DNA of 64,000 nucleotides. It comes from Pseudoflavonifractor_A sp022772585. Lineage in GTDB: Bacteria > Bacillota > Clostridia > Oscillospirales > Oscillospiraceae. The notes under the pieces are model-generated. The model did not search any database. It had not been told where the DNA came from and worked only from the letters and a program-made list of their open reading frames with translations. The stretch covers positions 1 through 64,000 of the forward strand of contig NZ_JBQHUB010000011.1 in NCBI RefSeq assembly GCF_052065415.1. Direction: 5' to 3'. This document shows, one piece after another, positions 49,514 to 58,071 of the stretch. Positions within the stretch are counted from its first letter, which is position 1. Each line of letters begins with the position of its first letter. Position numbers and translations under genes: made by a program.

Positions 49514-50740
49514 TCAATTGTTGCTGCCGAACATGTTGAAGAAGTGGTCGTGGATGGCCTGGACGGCGCGGTCGGCGTCCTTTTTGTCCACCAGCACGGA
49601 GATCTTGATCTCAGAGGTGGAGATCATGTTGATGTTGACGCCCGCGTTGCACAATGCCTCGAACATACGGGAGGCCACGCCGGCGCTGTTGACCATACCG
49701 GCGCCCACGATGGAGACCTTGGCCACCGAGTCGCTGACGTCCACATGGTCGAAGTGGAGGGCTTCCTTCCGCTCCTCCAGCAGCTGTCTGGTGCGCTCCA
49801 TGTCCTGGATGCCCACGGTAAAGCTGATGTCCTTGGTACCGTCGCGGCCGATGGACTGGAGGATGATATCCACGTTGATGCGCTCCTTGCCCAGCATGGA
49901 GAACACCTTGAAGGCGATGCCGGGCTCGTCAGCCAGGCCGATGACGGCGATGCGGGCGATGTCCTTATCCTTGGCCACGCCGCTGACATATGCTTTTTCC
50001 ATGTTCTTTGTAACCTCCTTGACTTTCGTACCGGGCCGGCCGGAGAAGCTGGAGAGGACCTCCAGATTGACGTTGTATCTCTTTGCCATTTCCACCGAGC
50101 GGTTGTGGAGCACCTGGGCGCCCAGGCTGGCCAGCTCCAGCATTTCGTCAAAGGTGATCTCATCCAGCTTCCTGGCGCCCTTGACGTGGCGGGGATCGGC
50201 GGTGTAGACGCCGTCCACGTCGGTATAGATCTGACACAGGTCGGCATGGAGGGCGGCGGCCAGAGCCACAGCCGAGGTGTCCGAGCCGCCCCGGCCAAGG
50301 GTGGTGATGTCGTCGTACTTGTTCAGGCCCTGGAAGCCGGTGACGATAACGATGCTCCTCCGGTCCAGCTCAGCCAGGATGCGCTCGGGCTCCACGCGCT
50401 TGATGCGGGCGTTGCCGTAGGCCGAATTGGTCTTTACCCCGGCCTGCCAGCCGGTGAGCGAGACCACCGGATAGCCCATACCCTCAATGGCCATGGCGCA
50501 CAGGGCGCAGGAGACCTGCTCGCCGGTGGACAGGAGCATATCCATCTCCCGCTTGGAGGCCTTGGGGTTGATCTCCGCGGCCTTGGCGATCAGATCGTCG
50601 GTGGTATCGCCCTGGGCGGAGAGGACCACCACCACATTGTGGCCCCGGCGGTAGGTCTCGGTGATGATGCGGGCCACGTTGCGGATCTTATCCGCGTCAG
50701 CGACGGAGGACCCGCCAAATTTTTGTACAATGAGTCCCAT
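49514..50740 (-). CDS. lysC: aspartate kinase
   Basis: 408 residues. Kinase domain with LIVQKFGGSSVADADKIRNV, TGFQGLNKYDDITTLGRGGS, DTSAVALAAALHADLCQIYT, VDGVYTADPRHV, then two ACT domains (ARIAVIGLADEPGIAFKVFS; AKVSIVGAGMVNSAGVASRM) for feedback by lysine and/or threonine. ATG at 50740 with GGGGG upstream. First step of the aspartate family pathway; downstream of hom and pheB in one reverse transcript. Confidence 0.95.
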   Translation of the reverse strand: MGLIVQKFGGSSVADADKIRNVARIITETYRRGHNVVVVLSAQGDTTDDLIAKAAEINPKASKREMDMLLSTGEQVSCALCAMAIEGMGYPVVSLTGWQAGVKTNSAYGNARIKRVEPERILAELDRRSIVIVTGFQGLNKYDDITTLGRGGSDTSAVALAAALHADLCQIYTDVDGVYTADPRHVKGARKLDEITFDEMLELASLGAQVLHNRSVEMAKRYNVNLEVLSSFSGRPGTKVKEVTKNMEKAYVSGVAKDKDIARIAVIGLADEPGIAFKVFSMLGKERINVDIILQSIGRDGTKDISFTVGIQDMERTRQLLEERKEALHFDHVDVSDSVAKVSIVGAGMVNSAGVASRMFEALCNAGVNINMISTSEIKISVLVDKKDADRAVQAIHDHFFNMFGSNN

Positions 50741-50793
50741 GGTATCTATGTACCCCCTAAAATCAGAGTGGAGAGCCATTCTCCCATAGCAAG

Positions 50794-50818
50794 GGCGCAG
50801 TCCGGGGGACTGCGCCCT
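50794..50818. terminator. hairpin between hom and lysC
   Basis: GGGCGCAGTC pairs with GACTGCGCCC around CGGGG; no T run on the reverse strand, so it is a weak or attenuating site between the two genes. Confidence 0.45.
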
Positions 50819-50868
50819 CGTTCTCTCTACATCTTATGACGGCCCGGCACGGCCGGTCCGTCCCGGCC

Positions 50869-52080
50869 TTACAGCACCCGCAGCACGGACTGGGCCTCGC
50901 CCAACTCCGCCAGCTTCCCATTCAGGGCGGGCTCGCTCATGGACGCGGTGAGGAAGGCGATCTCCCCCTCCGGCGCGCCGGAGCGGGCCAGGAAGGATAC
51001 CTCTCCGAAGGCGCCCTTCACTGCCTCCACGCTGCCGGTCATGCGCACGTACCAGCTGTTCTCCAGCACGTCGGTGGACACCACGGCGTCCTCGGCGCCC
51101 GCGCCCCAGTGAAGGTACTTCTTGGTGTTGCGGTGCTTGGCGGCATCCACCACGTCGGCCACCACGGCGGAGGCGGTGGGCCGCTTGCCCGCGCCCCGGC
51201 CGTAGAACATCACGTCGCCCACGGCGTTGCCCCGGACGGTGATGGCATTGAACACGTCCTCCACGCCGGCCATGGGATTCTCCCCGTTCACCAGGTGGGG
51301 GGCCACATAGATGCACAGCTTTCCGCCGCTCTGGCGGACGCTGCGGCCCAGCAGCTTGATCTTGTGCCCGCAGGACTCGGCATAGGCCACATCGGCCAGG
51401 GTGATTTTGGTGATGCCCTGGGTGGGAACCTGCCGGGGATAGATGTGACGGCCGAAGGCCAGAGAGGACAGGATGCAGATCTTGCGGCAGGCGTCATGGC
51501 CCTCGATATCGGCGGTGGGGTCCTGTTCGGCATAACCGTTGCGCTGGGCCTCCTTCAGCGCCGCCTCAAAGGACAATCCCGCGCGGATCATGCGGGTGAG
51601 GATATAGTTGGTGGTGCCGTTGAGGATGCCGCAGATCTCCTCGATCTCGTTGGCGGCCAGGCACTGGTTCAGCGGGCGGATGATGGGGATGCCGCCGCCC
51701 ACGCTGGCCTCGAAGAGATAGCTGACGCCATGCGCCTCTGCCAGCTGGAGCAGATCATAGCCGTGCTCGGCCACCAGCTCCTTGTTGGAGGTCACCACGC
51801 TCTTGCCCGCCTTCAGGGCCCGCTCGGTAAACTCCTTGGCCACCCGGGCGCCGCCGATGGTCTCCACCACGATGTCCACTTCAGGATCGCTCTCGATAAC
51901 GGAAAAATCATGGACAAACTTGTCCTGGAAGGGGCTGTCGGGGAACTCCCGCACGTCCAGGATGTATTTCAGGCGGATATCCTCTTCCGCCTTCCGTCCG
52001 ATCTGATTGGCATTCTCGGTGAGTACCTCGGCCACGCCGGAACCTACCACGCCATAGCCCAAAATCGCCACATTTACCAT
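50869..52080 (-). CDS. hom: homoserine dehydrogenase
   Basis: 403 residues. NAD(P) loop VNVAILGYGVVGSGVAEVL, family signature GYAEQDPTADIEGHDACRK, catalytic region FEASVGGGIPIIRPLNQCLA and ILNGTTNYILTRMI, and a C-terminal ACT domain (SWYVRMTGSVEAVKGAFGEV). Converts aspartate semialdehyde to homoserine. AGGAG before the ATG. Located between pheB and lysC. Confidence 0.95.
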   Translation of the reverse strand: MVNVAILGYGVVGSGVAEVLTENANQIGRKAEEDIRLKYILDVREFPDSPFQDKFVHDFSVIESDPEVDIVVETIGGARVAKEFTERALKAGKSVVTSNKELVAEHGYDLLQLAEAHGVSYLFEASVGGGIPIIRPLNQCLAANEIEEICGILNGTTNYILTRMIRAGLSFEAALKEAQRNGYAEQDPTADIEGHDACRKICILSSLAFGRHIYPRQVPTQGITKITLADVAYAESCGHKIKLLGRSVRQSGGKLCIYVAPHLVNGENPMAGVEDVFNAITVRGNAVGDVMFYGRGAGKRPTASAVVADVVDAAKHRNTKKYLHWGAGAEDAVVSTDVLENSWYVRMTGSVEAVKGAFGEVSFLARSGAPEGEIAFLTASMSEPALNGKLAELGEAQSVLRVL

Positions 52081-52119
52081 AATGCTCTCTCCTTTGTTCC
52101 GTCTTTCAGGGCGTCTGCA

Positions 52120-52563
52120 TCAACCTGCCAGAATCTCGCAGCGCACCACGCCATCCACGTTCAGCGCCCGGGCCAGCAGCTCCTCCAGTGAGACCTCCAG
52201 TCCGGAAGTCTCTGCGCCGATGGTCACCGCCGCGCAGCCGTTGACCGGGATAGCCTGGTTGATGGTCAGAATATTCCCGCCACTCTGGGCAAAAATATTC
52301 AACGCTGCGGACAGCACCCCGGGCTCGTCCTTCAGCAGGATCTGGAAGGTAACGATCCGCCCGTGGAGCATGTCGTTGAAAGGCCGCACCGCATCCTTAT
52401 ATTTATAAAAAGCGCTGCGGCTGATCCCGACCCGGCGGGTGGCCAGATTGACGGTGTTCACCTCGCCGATCTCCAGCATCCGTTTGGCCTCTGCCACCTT
52501 GAGAAAGATCTCGGGCAGCGCCTTTGCGTCCACGATGAAATAGTTTGGTGTCTTGCCCAACAT
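52120..52563 (-). CDS. pheB: ACT domain protein PheB
   Basis: 147 residues. N-terminal helix-turn-helix-like part (NLATRRVGISRSAFYKYKDA) and C-terminal ACT domain (VTFQILLKDEPGVLSAALNI, SGGNILTINQAIPVNGCAAV), as in PheB/UPF0735 proteins that precede hom in many Firmicutes and may sense amino acids. ATG at 52563 with GGAGGGG upstream. First gene of the pheB-hom-lysC operon. Confidence 0.9.
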   Translation of the reverse strand: MLGKTPNYFIVDAKALPEIFLKVAEAKRMLEIGEVNTVNLATRRVGISRSAFYKYKDAVRPFNDMLHGRIVTFQILLKDEPGVLSAALNIFAQSGGNILTINQAIPVNGCAAVTIGAETSGLEVSLEELLARALNVDGVVRCEILAG

Positions 52564-52736
52564 GTTCCCCTCCAATGTCCTTGCCTGAAAGTCATTTGTT
52601 CATGTGATGTACTCCATTTTAGCACAGTAAATTGCGCGATGCAACCTTGGAATTGATGACGGAATGGCCAATATCCCAGCAGTCCGGCCTGTTTTTTCCG
52701 TCGAATCCGCCAGATGCTCAGAAAGGAGTCCCCGTT

Positions 52737-53789
52737 TTGCCCGAAAAAAGGTATATCCGGGCCGCCCTCCGCCTGGCCCTGACCGTACTGGCGCTGGCGG
52801 CGCTCCGATGGCTTGTCCCCTGCTTTCTCCCTCTGCTGCTGGCGCTGGCCTTTTCCTCCCTGCTGGAGCGCCCGGTCCGTTTTCTCTCCCGGCGCCTCTC
52901 CCGCCGTGTGGCCGCCGGGATCTGCACCCTGCTCTCCACAATACTGCTCACCGGCGCCCTGGCCGCGCTCCTCTGGCGGCTGGGGCTGGAAGGGGCCGCC
53001 CTGGCGGGCCGTCTCCCCGCCCTGGTCTCCGGCCTGGACGGGCTGTTCTCCCGTTTGCGGCGGGTGGCAGAGCGGTTGTCGGTGGCCGTCCCCATCTCCC
53101 TCCGGGCCCCGCTGGACCAGGCTCTGGAGCAACTGTCGGCACAGGCACTGGACCTGGCAGGCCGTCTCCCTGCCCGTCTTGCGGAGCTGTTGGTCCGCTG
53201 GGCGTCCGCGCTGCCCTCCCTGGCTCTGTTTCTTTTCACCACCACCCTGGCCACCTTCTTCGCCAGCGCCGGCCGCCCCGCCCTGCTGGCCTTTCTGGGC
53301 CGCCAGATCCCGGAGGCGTGGCGGCCCTTTCTCACCCGGGCCGCCGCCATCCTGCGCGGAGCCTTTTCCGGCTGGCTGCGGGCCCAGGGGTTGCTGATGC
53401 TGGTGACCTTCGTCATTCTGAGCGCCGGCCTGCTTTTGCTGCAGGTGGACCTTGCCCTGCTGTGCGCCGCTCTGACCGCGGTGCTGGATGCGCTGCCCGT
53501 CCTGGGTGTGGGCATTGTCCTGATGCCCTGGGCGGCAATTTCTCTGCTCCGGGGCCGATTTCTCTTCGCCCTGGGCCTGCTCCTGCTCTATGGTGTGCTG
53601 GCCCTGGTCCGCAGCCTGCTGGAACCCCGGCTGGTAGGCCGGGACGCGGGTCTCCCGCCCCTGGCCGCCCTCACCGCCATGTACGCCGGCTTCGTCTCCT
53701 TCGGTGCAGCAGGGATGCTCCTTTTTCCCCTGGCTGCCGTCCTGCTCAAGGGGCTCCACGACCAGGGTCTCATCCATCTTTGGAAGTAA
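52737..53789 (+). CDS. AI-2E family / YtvI-like membrane protein
   Basis: 350 residues with about eight helices: FLPLLLALAFSSLLERPVRF near the N terminus, LFLFTTTLATFFASAGRPAL, and the conserved C half DALPVLGVGIVLMPWAAISL, LLEPRLVGRDAGLPPLAALT, YAGFVSFGAAGMLLFPLAAV. This pattern matches the sporulation protein YtvI (SpoVV), proposed to move dipicolinate in the mother cell. TTG at 52737 with AAAGGAG upstream; the frame stays open to 52632 without a site. A sporulation role is inferred from family only. Confidence 0.78.
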   Translation: MPEKRYIRAALRLALTVLALAALRWLVPCFLPLLLALAFSSLLERPVRFLSRRLSRRVAAGICTLLSTILLTGALAALLWRLGLEGAALAGRLPALVSGLDGLFSRLRRVAERLSVAVPISLRAPLDQALEQLSAQALDLAGRLPARLAELLVRWASALPSLALFLFTTTLATFFASAGRPALLAFLGRQIPEAWRPFLTRAAAILRGAFSGWLRAQGLLMLVTFVILSAGLLLLQVDLALLCAALTAVLDALPVLGVGIVLMPWAAISLLRGRFLFALGLLLLYGVLALVRSLLEPRLVGRDAGLPPLAALTAMYAGFVSFGAAGMLLFPLAAVLLKGLHDQGLIHLWK

Positions 53790-53860
53790 AGGAAAACCGC
53801 TGTATATCCTTTGTACAGCGGTGCTTTCCATACGCATCTCATATGACAAGCCATTTCACT

Positions 53861-54538
53861 TTACTGTTTGAACCGTTCCAACAGCACGGCCTCCCACTTG
53901 TCCCCGTACTTCAGCGTCACCAGAAAAAGGGACACCCCGGCCAGACCGATGAGGAGCATGCCCCAGAGGGGGATATAAATGGCGGAGCCCCCCAGAGCGC
54001 AGGCCACCAGCAGTCCCCAGGGCCGGGTCAGAGCCACCAGCACCAGGAAGCGCCTCAGAGGGATATCGGTGAGCCCCGCCAGGATGCAGATCAGATCGTC
54101 CGGGAAAAAGGGGAAGAGAAACACCAGCGCCAGAAACACATCCCGCTTGCGCCGGATGATCTCCAGATAGCGCTCCGACACCCGCCGGCTCACCAGCCGG
54201 TCGGCAAAAGAGCGTCCCAGCACCCGGGCCAATGTAAATACCAGTACCGAACCTGAAATCACAGCGGCAGCCGTCAGCGTGAAGGAGACCCACACGCCGA
54301 AAAGCACACCTCCGGCCAGGGCTGTGATGTTGCTGGGGATGGGAGCCAGGATCACGGAGGAGAGCTGCACCACGAAATAGATCAGATGGGAGAAAGGCGC
54401 AAAGGCCTGGATGTAATCCCGCATCCCCTCCAGCGACCGGGCCGCGTGGAAAAAGCCGGTGCCGTACAGAAAGCCCAGGCCCCCGCCTACCAAAAGCAGG
54501 GTCAAGAGCAGTGTCAGTTTCCATCCATGCTGTTTCAT
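53861..54538 (-). CDS. TVP38/TMEM64 family membrane protein
   Basis: 225 residues, DedA-like (SNARE-associated) fold: FSHLIYFVVQLSSVILAPIP, SNITALAGGVLFGVWVSFTL, then RRKRDVFLALVFLFPFFPDD and LICILAGLTDIPLRRFLVLV, with the typical re-entrant G-rich and FPFFPDD motifs. Possible lipid scramblase or ion-coupled transporter. GGGAG before the ATG. Confidence 0.87.
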   Translation of the reverse strand: MKQHGWKLTLLLTLLLVGGGLGFLYGTGFFHAARSLEGMRDYIQAFAPFSHLIYFVVQLSSVILAPIPSNITALAGGVLFGVWVSFTLTAAAVISGSVLVFTLARVLGRSFADRLVSRRVSERYLEIIRRKRDVFLALVFLFPFFPDDLICILAGLTDIPLRRFLVLVALTRPWGLLVACALGGSAIYIPLWGMLLIGLAGVSLFLVTLKYGDKWEAVLLERFKQ

Positions 54539-54577
54539 GCCGTTTCGCTCCCATTCGTGGATTTCTCTCTTATGCTA

Positions 54578-54629
54578 AAACCTGATAAAAAGCTGTACAG
54601 CTTTTTATCGCGCAAAGCGCGTCAGGTTT
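54578..54629. repeat. three-way-junction-like dyad cluster
   Basis: Outer arms AAACCTGA and TCAGGTTT enclose a 26-bp perfect palindrome (54584-54609, centre GCTGTACAGC) and CGCGC-AAA-GCGCG (54609-54621), directly abutting. Three stems in contiguous order suggest a folded RNA or DNA element. Confidence 0.65.
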
Positions 54630-54683
54630 TTATGAGACGCCGTGACGCACGCATGTGCGGCACCAGCGTGCGCAGCACGCGGG

Positions 54684-54711
54684 ATTTCAAATAAAGCATT
54701 TTATTTGAAAT
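54684..54711. repeat. 12-bp perfect inverted repeat
   Basis: ATTTCAAATAAA - GCAT - TTTATTTGAAAT. AT-rich hairpin between the dyad cluster and the next terminator. Confidence 0.6.
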
Positions 54712-54733
54712 TAGTATTAGACTAACACGCATG

Positions 54734-54756
54734 AAAAAAGGAATCCATAGGATTCC
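54734..54756 (-). terminator. reverse-strand terminator
   Basis: GGAATCC-ATA-GGATTCC with T6 directly after it on the reverse strand; a second stop for the micropeptide transcript. Confidence 0.6.
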
Positions 54757-54904
54757 CTTAAGATTTTTTGAATATTGGAGGAAATACAGCAAAAAGCGGC
54801 AAGGCACCGGGACCGCTCCCGTTACCCTGCCGCCCGCGACCCGCTCTGGTCCGCGCCTGTGTCCATCGCAACTCACTTCCACTCTTCTGATCTGTCTGCA
54901 GAAA

Positions 54905-54934
54905 CAAAAAGACCACACCAGACAGCCGGTGTGG
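54905..54934 (-). terminator. terminator of the micropeptide unit
   Basis: Reverse strand CCACACC-GGCTGTCT-GGTGTGG followed by TCTTTTTG. Confidence 0.75.
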
Positions 54935-54961
54935 AACTTCTCTTTTGACGCTCACACATGT

Positions 54962-55048
54962 TTACCGCTCACTGCGGATGACTTGCTCATCGCTGCCGAA
55001 GATGAGATCGTCGATATCAGTTCCGTAGAACACACCGTTATACATCAT
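54962..55048 (-). CDS. 28-aa micropeptide in its own transcription unit
   Basis: Starts MMYNGVFYGTDIDDLIFGSD and ends EQVIRSER. It has a perfect ribosome site (AAAGGAGG, 8 bases before the first ATG), a consensus promoter (55081-55109) and a terminator at 54905. Acidic, with aromatic and Gly residues, no signal peptide or membrane helix. The ATG at 55045 is an alternative start. No family recognised. Complete expression signals on such a short frame make it a likely real small protein, or a leader peptide. Confidence 0.6.
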   Translation of the reverse strand: MMYNGVFYGTDIDDLIFGSDEQVIRSER

Positions 55049-55080
55049 AATTCTTTCCTCCTTTCGTTCCGTATGTGCCT

Positions 55081-55109
55081 ATTATACGCTTCTTTATGTA
55101 AAGTTGCAA
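55081..55109 (-). promoter_or_regulatory. promoter of the micropeptide unit
   Basis: Reverse strand TTGCAA (55109-55104), 17-bp spacer, TATAAT (55086-55081). Confidence 0.75.
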
Positions 55110-55242
55110 CCCCATTTTGCAGTCCGTTTGTGACAAAACTGCAAACTTTTTATGAACGCGGTAATATGCGTCGTTCTCTTCCATGCCGCTTTGTCCTTGT
55201 ATGGGACTGTTTTATTCATTTTTCCCTCTATTTCGTGTGAAA

Positions 55243-55272
55243 GTGCGCCGTCCCGATGGCCGGCGCACTTTT
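55243..55272. terminator. terminator behind the MATE gene
   Basis: GTGCGCCG pairs with CGGCGCAC, TTTT on the forward side and TTTC on the reverse side. Lies 34 bases after the MATE stop. Confidence 0.6.
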
Positions 55273-55305
55273 ACATCCTGCATATTCACCGTATCCTGCG
55301 CGTCA

Positions 55306-56631
55306 TCAGCAGGTGAGACGCGCCTCTTTCCCGCCGCCCAGCCGGCGGTATACCGTAACGTACATGGTCAGCAGGCAGGTCAGGCCGCCGGCCACATTGG
55401 AAATGGGTTCGGCCAGGAACACGCCGTTGACGCCCAGTCCGAATAAATGCGGCAGAAGAAGGGTCAGGGGGGCCACGATAAATGCCTTGCGCAGCAGAGA
55501 GAAAAACACCGCGCTTTTGGCCCGGCCAAGGCCCACGAACACCGACTGGCCGATAAACTGGCAGGACATGAAACCGAAGGTGGCAAAATAGATACGGAAC
55601 GCGGGGATACCGTCGGCGATGAGCTCCGGGTCGTCGTTGAAGATCCGGATGAGAGGCCCGGGGAAAGCAAGCGTCAGCAGCCATACCGCCGCAGAATAGG
55701 CCATGGTCACCGCCGCCGTAAAGCGGATGCCCTGCCGCACCCGCTCATGCTCTCCCGCACCGTAATTATACCCCAACACCGGCTGGCAGCCCTGCGTAAC
55801 GCCGCTGACCGGCATGGTGATGACCTCCCGGACCGAGTTGACCACCGTCATCACGCCCACATAGAGGTCTCCGCCCCACGCCTGTAGGGTGGCGTTGCAC
55901 AGCACCTGCACCAGACTGTTGGTAAGGGCCATGATGAATCCGGACATGCCCAGGCTCAGGATACGCTTCACCCGGCCTGCCTCCAGGTGCATGGCGCTCC
56001 GCCGCAGCCGCAGCAGAGTGTGCTTCCCGGTGAGAAAGCGCAGCACCCACGCCGCCGAGCACCCCTGGGAGATTACGGTGGCCAGCGCCGCGCCCCGGAC
56101 CCCCATATCCAGCACAAAGATAAACAGCGGATCCAGCGCGATGTTCACCGCCGCCCCCAGCGTCACCGTACCCATCCCCACCCGGCCAAAGCCCTGGGAA
56201 TTGATGAAGGGATTCATGCCCAGGCCCACCATGACGAACAGTGTACCCGTCAGGTAGATGGTCAGATAATCCCTGGCATAGGGAAAGGTGGCGTCGCTGG
56301 CACCGAACAGGTACAGGATGGGCCGCCGGAGGGCCAGGCAAAGGACGGTCAGGACCGCCCCGAAGACCATCAGCAGCGTGAAGGAGCAGCCCATGATCCG
56401 CTCGGCCTCCTCGTCCTCTCCCCTGCCCCGGCAGATGGAGCACAGGGGCGCGCCCCCTGCGCCGCACAGGTTGGCAAAGCCAATGAGGATGGAGATGATG
56501 GGCAGACAAAGCCCCAGCCCGGTGAGGGCCAGCCGTCCCTCCCCCGGGATGCGGCCGATATACATCCGGTCCACGACGTTGTAGAGCACATTGACCAGCT
56601 GGGCCGCCGTCATGGGCAGCGCCAGCCCCAT
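55306..56631 (-). CDS. MATE family efflux transporter
   Basis: 441 residues from the first ATG, 12 helices. Family sequence: LALPMTAAQLVNVLYNVVDR, MYIGRIPGEGRLALTGLGLC, GGDLYVGVMTVVNSVREVIT, GCQPVLGYNYGAGEHERVRQ, FIGQSVFVGLGRAKSA. Exports drugs or metabolites with Na+ or H+. The frame upstream of this ATG encodes DFSRGSIPRNI, the usual MATE N-terminal segment, but has no ATG, GTG or TTG before an in-frame stop. The true start may be a rare codon, or the gene may have lost its start codon. Confidence 0.85.
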   Translation of the reverse strand: MGLALPMTAAQLVNVLYNVVDRMYIGRIPGEGRLALTGLGLCLPIISILIGFANLCGAGGAPLCSICRGRGEDEEAERIMGCSFTLLMVFGAVLTVLCLALRRPILYLFGASDATFPYARDYLTIYLTGTLFVMVGLGMNPFINSQGFGRVGMGTVTLGAAVNIALDPLFIFVLDMGVRGAALATVISQGCSAAWVLRFLTGKHTLLRLRRSAMHLEAGRVKRILSLGMSGFIMALTNSLVQVLCNATLQAWGGDLYVGVMTVVNSVREVITMPVSGVTQGCQPVLGYNYGAGEHERVRQGIRFTAAVTMAYSAAVWLLTLAFPGPLIRIFNDDPELIADGIPAFRIYFATFGFMSCQFIGQSVFVGLGRAKSAVFFSLLRKAFIVAPLTLLLPHLFGLGVNGVFLAEPISNVAGGLTCLLTMYVTVYRRLGGGKEARLTC

Positions 56632-56735
56632 AATGTTGCGCGGGATGCTCCCACGGGAAAAATCATTTCCAGACTGATGCGTATAAATCCCTCCAGGTTC
56701 GGTGGGTTTGACACTTGAAACAGAACTCCTTTGGT

Positions 56736-56764
56736 ATTATAGTACAGTTTGACAGCAATCGCAA
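56736..56764 (-). promoter_or_regulatory. promoter of the MATE gene
   Basis: Reverse strand TTGCGA (56764-56759), 17-bp spacer, TATAAT (56741-56736). Confidence 0.6.
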
Positions 56765-56847
56765 GGAACCCGGCCCGGGCCGGGGCCGCCGTCCCTCCCG
56801 TCTCCGGCGGGAGGCCCACTATCTGATCTCAGAAAGGACGTCTTTTT

Positions 56848-58029
56848 ATGAATACAACGCTGCTGGAGGAGGCCAAAGCCCTCTACCCCTCCCTCAAGGC
56901 CGTCAAGGACGATATCCACCGCCATCCCGAGCTGGCCTTTGAGGAGCGCCGCACCACCGGCATCATCCGGGAGCGGCTCACCGACCTGGGCATCGAGCTC
57001 ATCGACCTGGGTATGGAGACCGGCGCGGTGGGCTTCCTGCGGGGCGGAAAGCCCGGCCCCACGGTGGCTCTCCGGGCCGATATCGACGCCATCGAGCAGC
57101 AGGAGCCCGCCGACAATGGCGTGGTGTCCGGGTGCGGCGGCGTGATGCACGGTTGCGGCCATGATTTCCACACCACCTGCCTGCTGGGTGCCGCCCAGCT
57201 GCTTGCCCGGCGGCGGGAAGAACTCTGCGGCAACGTGGTCTTCCTCTTCCAGCCTGCGGAGGAAATCACCCAGGGTGCGGCGGCCATGGTGGCCCACGGT
57301 CTTTGGGACAAGCTGCCCCAGCGCCCGGCGCGCCTCTTCGGCCTCCACGACCGGCCTGAGATCCCCTGCGGCCAGGTGGCCGTCATCCCCGGCGCGGTGA
57401 TGGCGGGCAAGTCCCACTTCTTCATCACCCTCACTGGCGTCACCGGCCACTGCGGCTCCCCCCACAAGTGCGTGGATGTGATCGTGGCGGGCGCCGCCAT
57501 CGTCAACGGGATCCAGACCATCGTCAGCCGCAACACCGACCCCCAGGAGCCTCTGGTCTGCGCTGTCTTCTCCATCAACGCCGGCACACCGGAAAACTTT
57601 GTCCCCGAGACCCTGACCATGACCGGCGATATCCGGGCCCACTCCGACGCCGTCATCCAAAAGACCCAAAACCGGCTGAAGGACCTGGCCGAAGGCATCG
57701 CCGCCTCCTACCAGTGCGGGTGTGACGTGAAGTTCATCCCCGAGGTCCCCGTCACCGACAATAAGCCCGAAATGGTAAAGCTGGCCCGGAAAGCCGCCTC
57801 CGCCGTGTTTGGCGAGGAGAACATCGTCCAGCCCCGGGGCGACATGGGCTCTGAGGACTTCGCCGTATTTGGGCAGGACGTGCCCGCCTTCTTCTACTGG
57901 CTGGGCACCGGTTTCCCCGGCCAGCCCAACCCCTGCTGGCACAACGAGCACTTCAGGACCGACGATGATGCCCTCCCTCTGGGCGCGGCCCTGCTGGCCC
58001 AGTCTGCCCTGGTGGGACTGGAAGAATAG
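56848..58029 (+). CDS. M20D family amidohydrolase
   Basis: 393 residues. Zinc-dependent aminoacylase/carboxypeptidase type: IHRHPELAFEERRTTGIIRE, GGVMHGCGHDFHTTCLLGAA (metal His/Asp), LFQPAEEITQGAAAMVAHGL (Glu), VTGHCGSPHKCVDVIVAGAA, and PNPCWHNEHFRTDDDALPLG. Removes acyl groups from N-acyl amino acids or related amides. AAAGGA upstream of the ATG. Monocistronic, divergent from the MATE gene. A second, distant M20 paralogue of the one at 8502. Confidence 0.88.
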   Translation: MNTTLLEEAKALYPSLKAVKDDIHRHPELAFEERRTTGIIRERLTDLGIELIDLGMETGAVGFLRGGKPGPTVALRADIDAIEQQEPADNGVVSGCGGVMHGCGHDFHTTCLLGAAQLLARRREELCGNVVFLFQPAEEITQGAAAMVAHGLWDKLPQRPARLFGLHDRPEIPCGQVAVIPGAVMAGKSHFFITLTGVTGHCGSPHKCVDVIVAGAAIVNGIQTIVSRNTDPQEPLVCAVFSINAGTPENFVPETLTMTGDIRAHSDAVIQKTQNRLKDLAEGIAASYQCGCDVKFIPEVPVTDNKPEMVKLARKAASAVFGEENIVQPRGDMGSEDFAVFGQDVPAFFYWLGTGFPGQPNPCWHNEHFRTDDDALPLGAALLAQSALVGLEE

Positions 58030-58035
58030 CAACTG

Positions 58036-58068
58036 CAAAAATGCCCGCCGTGACCGGCGGGCATTTTT
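58036..58068. terminator. bidirectional terminator between M20 and PAP2 genes
   Basis: AAAAATGCCCGCCG pairs with CGGCGGGCATTTTT around TGAC. Confidence 0.9.
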
Positions 58069-58071
58069 GTA

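Larger units (their letters stand above)
54539..54961. other. 423-bp region packed with inverted repeats
   Basis: No supported gene. From left to right: a three-way-junction-like dyad group (54578-54629), GC-rich imperfect repeats (54635-54680), a 12-bp perfect stem (54684-54711), a terminator (54734-54756), a GC-rich stretch without features, and the micropeptide terminator (54905-54934). Confidence 0.6.
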
